Assembly (NCBI GenBank): GCA_029721435.1
Contig: CM056592.1
Coordinates: 35,847,611-35,911,610, forward strand
DNA length: 64,000 nt
Origin: Gymnothorax reevesii
Taxonomy: Eukaryota; Chordata; Actinopteri; Anguilliformes; Muraenidae
Reading direction: 5' to 3'
Shown here piece after piece: positions 13,001-28,000 of the stretch. A program made the translations under genes and the position numbers. Position 1 is the first letter of the stretch. Each line of letters begins with the position of its first letter. The notes beneath the pieces were generated by a model, which did not search any database, was not told the origin of the DNA, and saw nothing but the letters and a program-made list of their open reading frames with translations.

Positions 13001-16000
13001 GAATTGGCTGAGAAGCTTAGGAGCAGATCCCCAACGGTAGTGTTCTTCGGGATTCTACCAGTACCACGTGCAAGCAGAGGTAAGCAGAATTCTATCTGGA
13101 GGTTTAACACGTGGCCACGAACCTGGTGTAGGAAAGAGGGGTATAGGTTTATGGGGCACTGGAACTTTTTCTGGGACAGGGGTGACCTGTTTAAGCCTGA
13201 CGGGCTGCACCTGAACTGGAGGGGTACCTTTGCACTGGGCCAGCGTATGTTGAGGGTAGCACAGGATTATTTAAACTAGGGACTTGGGGGGGGCAAGGAG
13301 GTTAGTGAGTGTTACACATAGGGAAATGCAGACTGCCCCGATGGAAGCTGACCAGGTTACATGCACTATGGATGATTTACTTTTTAAGCAATAAAGCGTA
13401 GTGGGGGGCTTGAAGCAGCGGCCACACGGGAGATCAAGGGGGAAGAGCATTAGTAATAACCTGAAATGTTTTTTGCAAGAAGCATAAAAAATAATTTCCA
13501 GAGCTTGAGGCTGTTATAATTAGTGAGGGCTATGACATAGTTGGGATTACAGAGACATGGCTAAGTGAAGAGGATGGAGATGAATATAATATAGAAGGTT
13601 ATAAGCTTTTAGGAAGGATAGATGTAATAGGCGAGGAGGGGGTGTAGCAATCTATGTGAACGAATACATAAATGTACAGGAAATTCCCGAAATTGAACAT
13701 TCCTTGTCCTGTGAAGATATCTGGGTCAGGCTCATTGGCAAACACGAGACAGGTTTAAACATAGGAGTATGCTATCGGCCACCTGCTTTGGACAGTACAG
13801 TGAATGACGTGCTTTTTCAGAGGATTACGCAAGCTTGGAGGGGTGGATGGACTATTATGATGGGAGACTTAAATTATCCTGGTATCAATTGGGAAATGGT
13901 GAAAGGACAGGGTAGGGGGGAGGAAGAATTTCTCGATGTTATACATAACCCAAAACCAGTGAAGTTGGCATGTTGTGTAAATCGTAAATAAAAACAGAAT
14001 ACAATGATTTGCAAATCCTTTTCAACCTATATTCAATTCAATACACTGCAAAGACAAGTTACTTAATGTTCAAACAGGTAGACTTTGTAATTTTTTGCAA
14101 ATATTAGCTCATATAGAATTTGATGCCTGCAACATGTTTCAAAAAAGCTGGCACAAGTGGCAAAAAAGACTGAGAGAGTTGAGGAATGCTCATCAAACAC
14201 TTATTTGGAACATCCCACAGGTGAACGGGCTAATTGGGAACAGGTGGGTGCCATGATTGGGTATAAAAGCAGCTTCCCTGAAATGCTCAGTCATTCACAA
14301 ACAAGGATGGGGCGAGGATCACCACTTAGAGAACAAATGCGTGAGCTGATTGTCTAACAGTCTAAAAACAACATTCCTCAACGAGCTATTGCAAGAAATT
14401 TAGGGATTTCATCATCTACTGTCCGTAATATCGTCAAAAAGTTCAGAGAATCTGGAGAAATCACTGCACGTAAGCGACAAGGCCGAAAACCAACATTGAA
14501 TGCCCGTGACCTTCGATCCCTCAGGCGGTACTGCATCAAACACCGACATCAGTGTGTAAAGGACATCACCACATGGGCTCAGGAACACTTCAGAAAACCA
14601 CTGTCAGTAACTACAGTTTGTCGCTACATCTGCAAGTGCAAGTTAAAACTCTACAATGCAAAGCGAAAGCCGTTTATCAACAGCACCCAGAAACGCTGCC
14701 AGCTTCGCTGGGCCCAAGCTCATCTCAGATGGACTGATGCAAGGTGGAAAAGTGTTCTGTGGTCTGACGAGTCCACATTTCAAATTATTTTTGGAAACTG
14801 TGGACGTTGTGTCCTCCGGACCAAAGAGGAAAAGAACCATCCGGACTGTTATAGGCGCAAAGTTCAAAAGCCAGCATCTGTGATGGTATGGGGGTGTATT
14901 AGTGCCCAAGGCATGGGCAACTTACACATATGTGAAGGCACCATTAATGCTGAAAGGTACATACAGGTTTTGGAGCAACATATGTTGCCATCCAAGCAAC
15001 ATCTTTTTCATGGACGCCCCTGCTGATTTCAGCAAGACAATGCCGAGCCACATTCTGCACGTGTTACAACAGCATGGCTCCGTAGTAAAAGAGCGCGGGT
15101 ACTAGACTGGCCTGCCTGTAGTCCAGACCTATCTCCCATTGAAAATGTGTGGCGCATTATGAAGCGTAAAATACAACAACGGAGAACCCGGACTGTTGAA
15201 CAACTTAAGCTGTACATCAAGCAAGAATGGGAAAGAGTTCCGCCTGAAAAGCTTCAAAAATTGGTCTCCTCAGTTCCCAAACTTTTACAGAGTGTTATTA
15301 AAAGGAAAGGCGATGTAACACTGGTAAAAAGGCCCCTGTGCCAACTTTTTTGCAATGTGTTGCTGCCTTTAAATTCTAAGTTACTGATTATTTGCAAAAA
15401 AAAAAAAAAAAGTTTCTCAGTTTGAACATTAAACATCTTGTCTTTGCAGTGTATTCAATTGAATATAAGTTGAAAAGGATTTGCAAATCATTGTATTCTG
15501 TTTTTATTTACGATTTACATAACGTGCCAACTTCACTGGTTTTGGGTTTTGTAAATGATAATTTCTTGGTGCTGTATGTTAATAAACCTACAAGAGAGAA
15601 GGTAATTAGGGCCCGAGCACCGACCGGTGCCAGGGCCCGGAACGGGTCCTGGCACCCCAGGTGCGAGGAACCTATTGTTTTTGATGGGATTTTTATTCTT
15701 CTTCTTCTTCTTCTCCTTCTTTTTATAGTTTCTATTCTGCTGCGAGAACGCATTTTTGAGGGCTTTGCCATGCACGAAAACTCACAAAAATTTGCCCACT
15801 CGTCAGACGTGGTGAAAATTACAAATTATTATTAATTTTGTGCTTGGACGTGCCCCAGTGGCTCTATAGCGCCACCAAACATACGGCAATTTTGGAACGC
15901 ACTTGCTTGGATTCTCACGAAATATGGTAGGGTCATAGTAGTCATCCTAAATTTTTTTGTCAATTTTTTTGAAATTTTTTTGCCTCACAGGAAGTGAGCT

Positions 16001-19000
16001 ATGAGCCATTTCCTGCGTTTTTTCAGATTTTACGAACACATTTTTGAGGGCTTTATTATACTCGAAAACTCACCAAACTTGGCCCATACACTAAAAATAT
16101 TAAGTTCTTCGATTTGATATCTCATTTGGTACTGGGTATGACATAGTGGCTCTATAGCGCCCCCTAATACATAATTGCATTTTTTAAGGCATCAGCATGC
16201 TCGAAAACTCACGAAACGTTGCAAACATATTAAGCTGGTCATACTTTTCACAAAAATATAGGGTTTACAGATAGATGTGGCAAAATTGCATTACAGCGCC
16301 ACCTAGAAAATTTCAATGAAGCAGCCCTCGCAGCGTGTTTAAGCTACATGTACGAAATTCGGTGGACATGTGTACTATGCCGAGACCTAAAAAAAAGTCT
16401 CTGGGTGCTATGATCTAGACTCAACAGGAAGTCCGCCATTTTTAATTGAATTTGCAAATTTTTTTAATTTTTTGCCATTCACAGGTGTCGTACTTTAACG
16501 AACTCCTCCTACAGATTTTATCCTATCAACTTAAAATTTCGCATATGACATCTAAAGACCTTGTCAATGTTAAATTGCGAAGCTTTTTTGGATTCATTGA
16601 ACTTTGTATCTGTGGCGTTGCGGCGAATTTAGATGTTCCGCCATGAAACAGGAAGTTGGTTTTACGCGCACATGCTTTGTGAGATTTGCGCGAAACTTTA
16701 CAGGCTTGATTAAATTGTTCGCCTTAGTATAAATATATGCTAATATTAGATCGGGAGTGGTCAGGTGGCTCCACAGCGCCCTCTAGATACGGCCATGTTA
16801 AGATAAAAGTTCTTGAATGTTCATGAAATTTTGTGTGATCATTGCATTTGTCATTGCAGGCAATGACTAATTTTTTGAAATTTTTTGGCCGAACAGGAAG
16901 TGAGTTTTGAGCTATTTCCTGCGTTTTTTCAAATTTTCCGAACGCACGTTTGAAAGCCTTAGATTACTCCAAAGCTCGCAAAGCCTTGCACAAATTATAA
17001 TTGTCTTACTCTCTTCAATGTCATCCATCAATTGGAGCCTAATGTGGCATAATGGCTCTATAGCGCCCCCAATCAGATTTATAAAAAAATTGCCTTTTTG
17101 AGGGTCTCAACATGTTCGAAAACTCACAAAATTTTGTAAATGTATAAAGACCATCATTCATAATACTCTGATTAGAAGCTTACATATTGGCATGGCAAAA
17201 ATGTCATTATAGCACCCCCTGTAAAATTTGAAATAAGCAGCCCTCGCAGCCCGGTAAACCTACATGTATGAAATTCAGTAGAGATGTGGAATATGACGAG
17301 ACCTAAAAAAAAGTCTCCTAGTGCCATGACCTAGACTCAACAGGAAGTCCGCCATTTTTAATTGAAATTGCACCTTTTTTGGATTGTTGGCCATTCACAG
17401 GTGTCATACTTTAACGAACTCCTCCTAGAGATGTCATCCGATCAACTTGAAATTTGGCTATTAGTATCTAAAGACGTTGCTGATGTTAAATTGCGAAGCT
17501 TTTCTGGATTCATTGAAATTTATATTCGTAGCGTTGCGGCAAATTTCGATGTCCCGCCATTTAACAGGAAGTTGGGTTTACACCCACATACTTCATGGGT
17601 TTTCCCTGAACCTTTCCAAGCTTTATAAAATTGTCCTCCCAAGTATAAATATATGGTAATATTAGATCAGGAGTGGCCAGATGGCTCCACAGCGCCCTCT
17701 AGATACGGCCATGGTAAGATAAAAGTGCTTGAATGTTCATGAAATTTGGTGTGATCATTGCATTAGTCATTCTGGGCAATGGCTAATTTTTTTGGCCAAA
17801 CAGGAAGTGAGGGATGAGCTATTTCCTGCGTTTTTCCAAATTTCAAGACCACACGTTTGAAGGCCTGAGAATACGCCAAAGCTTGCAAAACCTAGCACAA
17901 TTTATTATTGTCTTATTCTCTTCAACGTCATCCATCAATTGGCAGTAAATATGGCATAATGGCTCTATAGCGCCCCCAATCAGATTTATAAAAGAATTGC
18001 TCCTTTGTAGGTCTAAACATGCTGGAAAATTAACAAAAATCAACACACTCATGGAGTTCGGTAATACGATGACTATGTTGTAGATTTTACGCACAGGCAT
18101 ATCAAAATAGTACCATAGCACCCTCTAGAAAATTTTTGCACTCCCCTCAGGAAACCACATTGTACGCTGTCCAGCAGTGTCCAATGGCTGTGAATGGACG
18201 CCTGCACCCATCAAGACCTTGCTGCCACCCCAACTTGCACGAAGGGCGCGAGGGCCCTCTCAACGCTGCTTGCAGCTTTAATTTTAGACTGTGCTCTGTA
18301 ATGACCCAGATAGAATTAGCAATGTTGAGGTACTGGAGCCACTGGGGACAAGTGATCACTCTGCTGTTAATTTTGTTGTTTTATGGGAAGTTAAAAAGGT
18401 GTATTCAAAAACAAAAATTTTCAATTTTAGGCAAGAAAACTGACAGGATGTGCTCATATCTAAGTGAAATAAAATGGGAGGTACTCCTGGACTGTGAGTC
18501 TGTAAAAGAGATGTGGGAAAGATTTAAGGGGGTTTTACTTGAATCACAATGCAGATTCAATCCAAAGGTGTTTTCAGTAAGCTGAAAAAGCAGAACCCTT
18601 AGAGGATGACCAAAAGTATTCGTAGGATTTTGAGGGAAAAGAGGAATCTATATAGGATTAACATAAAGGATAACAATGAGAACGAGAAAGAATGAGAATT
18701 AAAGCTGCAAGCAGCGTTGAAAGGGCCCTCGCACCCCTCGTGCACAGTGGGGTGGCAGCAAGACCTTGATGGGTGCAGTTGTCCATTAACAGCCATTGGA
18801 CACTGCTAGCCTGTGTACAATGTGTTTTCCTGATGGGATTGCAAAAATCTTCTGGATGGCGCTATGATACCATTTTGTTATGCCTGTGCGCAAAATCTAC
18901 AACATAGTTATTGGAATACCGGGCATCATGTGTGTGTTGATTTTCGTAAATTTTTAAGCACGCTTCGAGCCCCAAAAAAGCAATTGTTTAAAGAATCTGA

Positions 19001-22000
19001 CTGGGGGCGCTATAGAGCCATTATGCCACATTTAGTCCCAGTTGATGTATCAAATTCAAGGCAATAAGACAATGATAATTTTTGCCACGTTTTTGCAAGT
19101 TTTGGACCATTCTATGCCTTAATACATGTATTCGTAAAATTTGGAAAAACGCAGGAAATAGCTCATAGCTCACTTCCTGTTTGGCCAAAAAATTTCAAAA
19201 AATTAAGCATTGCCCGGAATGACTAATGCAATGATGACACCAAATTTTATGAACATTCAAGCACTTTTATCTTAACATGGTAGTATCTAGAGGGCGCTGT
19301 GGAGCTACATGGCCATTTCCGATTTAATATTAGCATATATTTATACTTGGGAAGACAAGTTTATCAAGTTTGGAAAGTTTTAGACTAATCCCACAAAGTA
19401 TGTGGGAGTTATACCAACTTCCTGTTTCATGGCGGGACGCCGAAATTCGCCGCAATGCCACGGATACATCGTTCGATATATCCAAAAAAGCTTCGCAATT
19501 TAACATCAGCAAGGTCTTAAGATATTATTCGCCAAATTTTGAGTTGATTGGATAAAATCTCTAGGAGGAGTTCGTTAAAGTACGACACCTGCGAATGGCG
19601 AAAAATCTAAAAAAGTTGAAATTTCAATTAAAAATTGCAAACTTCCTGTTGGGTCTACGTCATGGCTCCAAGAAACTTTTTTTTAGGTCTCAGCATATTC
19701 CACTTGTTCACAGAAGTTGATACATGCTGATCAACCACGATGCAAGGGCTGCTTATTTGAAATTTTCCAGGGGGCGCTATAATGCCATTTTTGCCACGCC
19801 TATATATACATTTTTTATTATTGTAATAGGAATGATAGGCTTTAGAGTTGTACAAAATTTTGTGGGTTTTTGAGCATGCTGAGACCCTCAAAAGGGCAAT
19901 TCTTTTAAAAATCTGATTGGGGCGCTATAGAGCCATTATGTCACATTTACAGCCAAATTCTGTCTCAAATTGAAGACAATCAGACAAATAAAATTTTTGC
20001 AAAGTTTTGCAAGTTTTTGAGTATGGTAATACCTCCAAACCTGTGTTCGTAATATTTGGAATAACGCAGGAAATGGCTCATAGCTCACTTCCTGTTTGGT
20101 TAAAAAATTTCAAAAAAATAATTACAGCCCAAAAAAACACATGCAATTGTCACACCAAATTTCATGAACATTCAAGCACTTTTATCTCAACATGGCCGTG
20201 TCAAGAGGGCGCTGTGGAGCCACCTGACCACACCCAATCTAATATCAACATATAGGTATACTTGGAAGTAGACTCTTATCAAGCCTGTGAAGTTTTGCGC
20301 AAATCTCACAAAGCATGTGCGCGTAAAACCAACTTCCTGTTTCATGGCGGAACATCGAAATTCGCCGCGACGCCACGGATACAAAGTTCGATGAATCCAA
20401 AAAAGCTTCGCAATTTAACATCGACCAGGTCTTAAAAAGTCATATGCGAAATTGTAAGTTGATCGGATAAAATCTCTAGGAGGAGTTTGTTAAAGTACGA
20501 CGCCTGTGAATGGCAAAAAATTTAAAAAAATTGCAAATTCAATTAAAAATGGCGGACTTCCTGTTGAGTCTTGGTCATGGCACCAAGAGACTTTTTTCTA
20601 GGTCTTGGCATAGTACACATGTCCACCGAATTTTGTACATGCAGGTTAAACACACTGCGAGGGCTGCTTCATTGAAATTTTCTAGGTGGCGCTGTAATGC
20701 AATTTTGCCATATCCATCCGTAAACCCCACTTTCTAGTAAAAAGTATGACCAGCTTATTATGATTGCAAAGTTTCGTGAGTTTTCGAGCATGCTGATGCC
20801 CTCAAAAATGCAATTATGTATTAGGGGGCGCTATAGAGCCACCATAACACACCCAGTGCCAAATGAGATATTGAATCAAAGAACTTCATATTTTCAATCT
20901 ATGAGCCAAGTTAGGTGTGTTTTCGAGAAATATAAGGCCCTCAAAAATGTGTTCGTAAAATCTGAAAAAACGCAGGAAATGGCTCATAGCTCACTTCCTG
21001 TGAGGCAAAAAAATTTCAAAAAAATTGACAAAAAAATTTATGAAGACTACTATGACCCTATCGAATTTTGTGAGAATCCGAGCAAGTGCGTTCCAAAATG
21101 GCAGCGTGTTTGGTGGCGCTATAGAGCCACTGGGGCATGTCCAAGCACAAAAATAATAATACTTTGCAATTTTCACCACGACTGACGTGTCGGCAAATTT
21201 TTGTGAGTTTTCGTGCATGGCAAAGCCCTCAAAAATGCGTTCTCGTAGCAGAATAAAAAGAAGAAGAAGAAGAAGAAGAAGAAGAATTAAAGCTGCAAGC
21301 AGCGTTGAAAGGGCCCTCGCCCCCCTGTGCACATTGGGGTGGCAGCAAGATCTTGATGGCTGCAGGTGTCCATTCAGAGCCATTGGACACTGCTGGACCG
21401 CGTACAATGTGGTTTCCTGATGGGAGTGCAAAAATTTTCTGGAGGGGCGCTATGATACCATTTTGACTTGCCTGTGCACAAAATCTACAACACAGTAATC
21501 GTAATACGGGGCTCCATGAGTGTTTTGATTTTTGTAAATTTTCCAGCATGTTTAGACTTTCAAAAGAGCAATTCTTTTATAAATATTATTGGGGGCGCTA
21601 TAGAGCCATTATGCCCCATTTAGTGCCAATTGATGGATGTATTGAAGAGAATAAGACAGTTCTAATTTTTGGATGGTTTTGCAAGTTTTGGAGCATTCTA
21701 AGGCCTTAAAACGTGTGTTCGTAAAATTTGGAAAAACGCAGGAAATAGCTCATAGCGCACTTCCTGTTTGGCAAAAGAATTTCAAAAAATTAACAATTGC
21801 GGAGAATGACTAATGGAATGATCAGACTAAATTATATGAACTTTCAAGCACTTTTATCTGAACATGGCCATATCTAGAGGGCGCTGTGGAGCCACCTGGC
21901 ACCTCTCGATATAAAATAAGCATATATCTATACTTGGGCGAACAATTTTATCAAGCTTGGAAAGTTTCAGGCAAATCCCACAAAGAATGTGGAATTGAAA

Positions 22001-25000
22001 GCAACTTGCTGTTTCATGGCAGGACATCAAAATTCGCCGTGACGCCACGAATGCATCGTTCGATGAAATCAAAAAAGCTTCACAATTCAACGTCAGCAAG
22101 GTTTGTAGATATTATATGCCAAGTTTTAAGTTGATCGGATAAAATCTCTAGGAGGAGTTCGTTAAAGTACGACACCTGTGAATGGCAAAAAAAATTTTAA
22201 AAAGTTGCAATTTCAATTAAAAATGGCAGCCTTCCTGTTGAGTCTAGGTCATGGCACCAAGAGACTTTTTTGTAGGTCTCGGCATATTCCACATGTCTAT
22301 CGAATTTCATACATGTGGGTTTACCGGGCTGCGAGGGCTGCTTATTTGAAATTTTCCAGGGGGCGCTATAATGCCATTTTTGCCACGCCTATTTGTAAAT
22401 TTTTTATCAGTGTAATAGGAATGATGGTCTTTAAAATTGTACAAAATGTTGTGAGTTTTTGAGCATGCTGAAACCCTCAAAAGGGTAATTCTTTAAAAAA
22501 TTGTATTGGGGGCGCTATAGAGCCATGATGCCTCATTTACTGCCAATTTTTCTTTCAAATTGAAGACAATGTGACAAATAAAATTTTAGCTAAGGTTCGC
22601 AAGTTTTCGAGTATGCTAAGGCCTTCAAATGTGTGTTCATAAAATTTGGAATAACGCAGGAAATGACTAATAGCTCACTTCCTGTTTGGCCGAAAAATTT
22701 CAAAAAAATCAGCACAGCCCAGAAAAACAAATGCAATGATCAGACCAAATTTCATGAACATTCAAGCACTTTTATATCAACATGGCCGTGTCAAGAGGGC
22801 GCTGTAGAGCCACCTGACCACACCCACTCCAATATCAACATATAGGTATATTTAAAATTAGACTATCATTAAGCCTGTAAAGTTTCACGTAAATCTCCCA
22901 AAGCATATGCTCATAAAAGCAACTTCCATTTTCATGGCGGAACATCGAAATTCGCCGCGACGCCACGGATACAAAGTTCAACGAATCCAAAAAATCTTCG
23001 CAATTTAACATCAACGACGTCTTTCAATGTCATATGCCAAATTTTAACTTGATCAGATAAAATCTCTAGGAGGAGTTCGTTAAAGTACGACACCTGTGAA
23101 TGGCCAACAATCCAAAAAAGTTGCAATTTCAATTAAAAATGGTGGACTTCCTGTTGAGTGTAGGTCATGGCACCAAGAGAATTTTTTGTAGGTCTCGGCA
23201 TATTCCACATGTCTACCGAATTTCATACATGTAGGTTTACCAGGCTGCGAGGGCTGCTTATTTAAAATTTTCCAGGGGGCGCTATAGTGACATTTTTGCC
23301 ATGTATATATATAAGTTTTTTGTCAGAGTAATACGAATGATGGTCTTTATACATTTACAAAATTTTGTAAGTTTTAGAACATGCTGAGACCCTCAAAATG
23401 GTAATTCTTTTAAAAATCTGATTGGGGGCGCTATAGAGCCATTGTGCCAAATTTAGTGTAAATTGATATATAAAATTGAAGATAATAAGACAATTATAAT
23501 TTTTGCAACTTTTTGCAAGATTTCGAGTATTCTTAAGCATCCAAACATGTGTTTATAAAATTTGGAAAAACGCAGGAAATGGCGCATAGCTCACTTCCTG
23601 TTTGGCCAAAAAATTTCCAAAAAATTAAAATAACTCGACATAAACAATGCAATGATCACACCAAATTTCATGAACATTCAAGCACTTTTATCTCAACATG
23701 GCGGTTTCAAGAGGGCGCTGTGGAGCCACCCGACCACACCCAATCTAATATCAAAATATAGGTCTTCTTGGAAGTGGACTCCTATAAAGCCTGTAAAGTT
23801 TCGCGCAAATTTCACAAAGCATGTGCGCGTAAAACCGACTTCCTGTTTCATGGCGGAACATCGAAATTCGCCGCGACGTCACGGATACAAAGTTCAATGA
23901 ATCCAAAAACGCTTCGCAATTTAACATCGACAAGGTCTTAAGATGTTAAATTCAAAATTTTAAGTTGATCGGATAAAATCTCTAGGAGGAGTTCGTTAAA
24001 GTACGAAGCCTGTGAATGGCAAAAAATTTAAAAAATTTGCAAATTCAATTAAAAATGGCGAACTTTCTGTTGAGTCTAGGTCATGGCACCCAGGGACTTT
24101 TTTTTAGGTCTTGGCATAGTACACATGTCCACCGAATTTTGTACATGTAGGTCAAACAAGCTGCGAGGGCTGCTTCATTGAAATTTTCTAGGTGGCGCTG
24201 TAATGCAATTTTGCCACATCCATCTGTAAACCCTAGATCCTAGTTAAAAGTAAGACCTGCTTAAAATGTTTGCAAAGTTTTGTGAGTTTTCAAGCATGTT
24301 GAGGCCCTCAAAAATGCAATTATGTATTAGGGGGCGCTATAGAGCTACCATATCACACCCAGTGCCAAATGAGATATCGAATCAAAGAACGTAATATTTC
24401 TAGTCTATGAGCCAAGTCTGGTGAGTTTTCGAGTATGATAAAAGCCTCAAAAATGTGTTCGTAAAATCTAAAAAAACGCAGGAAATGGATCATAGCTCAC
24501 TTCCTGTGAGGCAAAAAAATTTCAAAAAAATTTATGATGACTACTATGACTCTATAAAATTTCGTGAGAATCCGAGCAAGTGCGTTCCAAAATGGCCGCG
24601 TGTTTGGTGGCGCTATAGAGCCACCGGGGCATGTCCAAGCACAAAAATAATAATACTTTGCAATTTTCACCACGACTGACGCGTGGGCAAATTTTTGTGA
24701 GTTTTCGTGCATGGCAAAGCCCTCAAAAATGCGTTCTCGCAGCAGAATAAAAAGAAGAAGAAGAAGAAGAATAATAAAAATCCCATCAAAAACAATAGGT
24801 TCCTCTTCCGGGCCCTGGCACCGGTCGGTGCTCGGGCCCTAATAATAAAAATCCCATCAAAAACAATAGGTTCCTCGCACCTTCGGTGCCAGGACCCGTT
24901 CCGGGCCCTGGCACCGGTCGGTGCTCGGGCCCTAATTAAAGCTGCAAGCAGCGTTGAAAGGGCCCTCGCCCCCCCTGTGCACATTGGGGTGGCAGCAAGA

Positions 25001-28000
25001 TCTTGATGGCTGCAGGTTTCCATTCAGAGCCATTGGACACAGCTGGACCGCGTACAATGTGGTTTCCTGATGGGAGTGCAAAAATTTTCTGGAGGGGCGC
25101 TATGATACCATTTTGACTTGCCTGTGCACAAAATCTACAACACAGTAATCGTAATATGGGGCTCCATGAGTGTTTCGATTTTTGTAAATTTTCCAGCATG
25201 TTTAGACTTTCAAAGGAGCAATTCTTTTATAAATATTATTGGGGGCGCTATAGAGCCATTATGCCCCATTTAGTGCCAATCGATGGATGTATTGAAGAGA
25301 ATAAGACAGTTCTAATTTTTGGATGGTTTTGCAAGTTTTGGAGCATTCTAAGGCCTTAAAACGTGTGTTCATAAAATTTGGAAAAACGCAGGAAATAGCT
25401 CATAGCTCTCTTTCTGTTTGGCAAAAAAATTTCAAAAAATTAACAATTGCGGAGAATGACTAATGCAATGATCATACCAAATTTCATGAACTTTCAAGCA
25501 CTTTTATCTGAACATGGCCATATCTAGAGGGCGCTGTGGAGCCACCTGGCACCTCTCGATATAAAATAAGCATATATCTATACTTGGGCGGACAATTTTA
25601 TCAAGCTTGGAAAGTTTCAGGCAAATCCCACAAAGTATGTGGAATTGAAAGCAACTTTCTGTTTCATGGCAGGACATCAAAATTCGCCGTGACGCCACGG
25701 ATGCATCGTTCGATGAAATCAAAAAAGCTTCGCAATTTAACGTCAGCAAGGTTTTTAGATATTATATGCCAAATTTTAAGTTGATCAGATAAAATCTTGA
25801 GGAGGAGTTCGTTAAAGTACAACACCTTTGAATGGCAAAAAAAATTAAAAAAAGTTGCAATTTCAATTAAAAATGGCAGCCTTCCTGTTGAGTCTAGGTC
25901 ATGGCACCAAGTGACTTTTTTGTAGGTCTCGGCATATTCCACATGTCTACCGAATTCTATACATGTGGGTTTACCGGGCTGCGAGGGCTGCTTATTTGAA
26001 ATTTTCCAGGGGGCGCTATAATGCCATTTTTGCCACGCCTATTTGTAAATTTTTTATCAGTGTAATAGGAATGATGGTCTTTAAAATTGTACAAAATTTT
26101 GTGAGTTTTTGAGCATGCTGAAACCCTCAAAAGGGTAATTCTTTTAAAAATTGTATTGGGGCGCTATAGAGCCATGATGCCTCATTTACTGCCAATTTTT
26201 TTTTCAAATTGAAGACAATGTGACAAATAAAATTTTAGCTAAGTTTCGCAAGTTTTCGAGTATGCTAAGGCCTTCAAATGTGTGTTCATAAAATTTGGAA
26301 TAACGCAGGAAATGACTCATAGCTCACTTCCTGTTTGGCCGAAAAATTTCAAAAAAATCAGCACAGCCCAGAAAAACAAATGCAATGATCAAACCAAAAT
26401 TTCATGAACATTCAAGCATTTTTATATCAACATGGCCGTGTCTAGAGGGCGCTGTAGAGCCACCTGACCACACCCACTCCAATATCAACATATAGGTATA
26501 TTTGGAATTAGACTATCATTAAGCCTGTAAAGTTTCACGTAAATCTCCCAAAGCATATGCTCATAAAAGCAACTTCCATTTTCATGGCGGAACATTGAAA
26601 TTCGCCGCGACGCCACGGATACAAAGTTCAATGAATCCAAAAAAGCTTCGCAATTTACCATCAACGACGTCTTTCAATGTCATATGCCAAATTTTAAGTT
26701 GATCAGATAAAATCTCTAGGAGGAGTTCGTTAAAGTACGACACCTGTGAATGGCCAACAATCCAAAAAAGTTGCAATTTCAATTAAAAATGATGGACTTC
26801 CTGTTGAGTGTAGGTCATGGCACCAAGAGAATTTTTTGTAGGTCTCGGCATATTCCACATGTCTACCGAATTTCATACATGTAGGTTTACCAGGCTGCGA
26901 GGGCTGCTTATTTAAAATTTTCCAGGGGGCGCTATAGTGACATTTTTGCCATGTATATATATAAGTTTTTTGTCAGAGTAATACGAATGATGGTCTTTAT
27001 ACTTTTACAAAATTTTGTAAGTTTTAGAACATGCTGAGACCCTCAAAATGGCAATTCTTTTAAAAATCTGATTGGGGGCGCTATAGAGCCATTGTGCCAA
27101 ATTTAGTGTAAATTGATATATAAAATTGAAGATAATAAGACAATTATAATTTGTGCAACTTTTTGCAAGATTTCGAGTATTCTTAAGCATCCAAACATGT
27201 GTTTATAAAATTTGGAAAAACGCAGGAAATGGCGCATAGCTCACTTCCTGTTTGGCCAAAAAATTTCAAAAAAATTAAAATAACTCGACATGAACAATGC
27301 AATGATCACACCAAATTTCATGAACATTCAAGCACTTTTATCTCAACATGGCCGTTTCAAGAGGGCGCTGTGGAGCCACCTGACCACACCCAATCTAATA
27401 TCAACATATAGGTCTTCTTGGAAGTGGACTCCTATAAAGCCTGTAAAGTTTCGCGCAAATTTCACAAAGCAAGTGCACGTAAAACCAACTTCCTGTTTCA
27501 TGGCGGAACATCGAAATTCGCCGCGACGCCACGGATACAAAGTTCAATGAATCCAAAAAAGCTTCGCAATTTAACATCGACAAGGTCTTAAGATGTTAAA
27601 TTCAAAATTTTTAGTTGATCGGATAAAATCTCTAGGAGGAGTTCGTTAGAGTACGAAGCCTGTGAATGGCAAAAAATTTAAAAAATTTGCAAATTCAATT
27701 AAAAATGGCGGACTTCCTGTTGAGTCTAGTTCATGGCACCTAGAGACTTTTTTTTAGGTCTTGGCATAGTACACATGTCCACCGAATTTTGTACATGTAG
27801 GTCAAACAAGCTGCGAGGGCTGCTTCATTGAAATTTTCTAGGTGGCGCTGTAATGCAATTTTGCCACATCCATCTGAAAACACTAAATCCTAGTTAAAAG
27901 TAAGACCTGCTTAATATGTTTGCAAAGTTTTGTGAGTTTTCAAGCATGCTGAGGCCCTCAAAAATGCAATTATGTATTAGGGGGCGCTATAGAGCTACCA

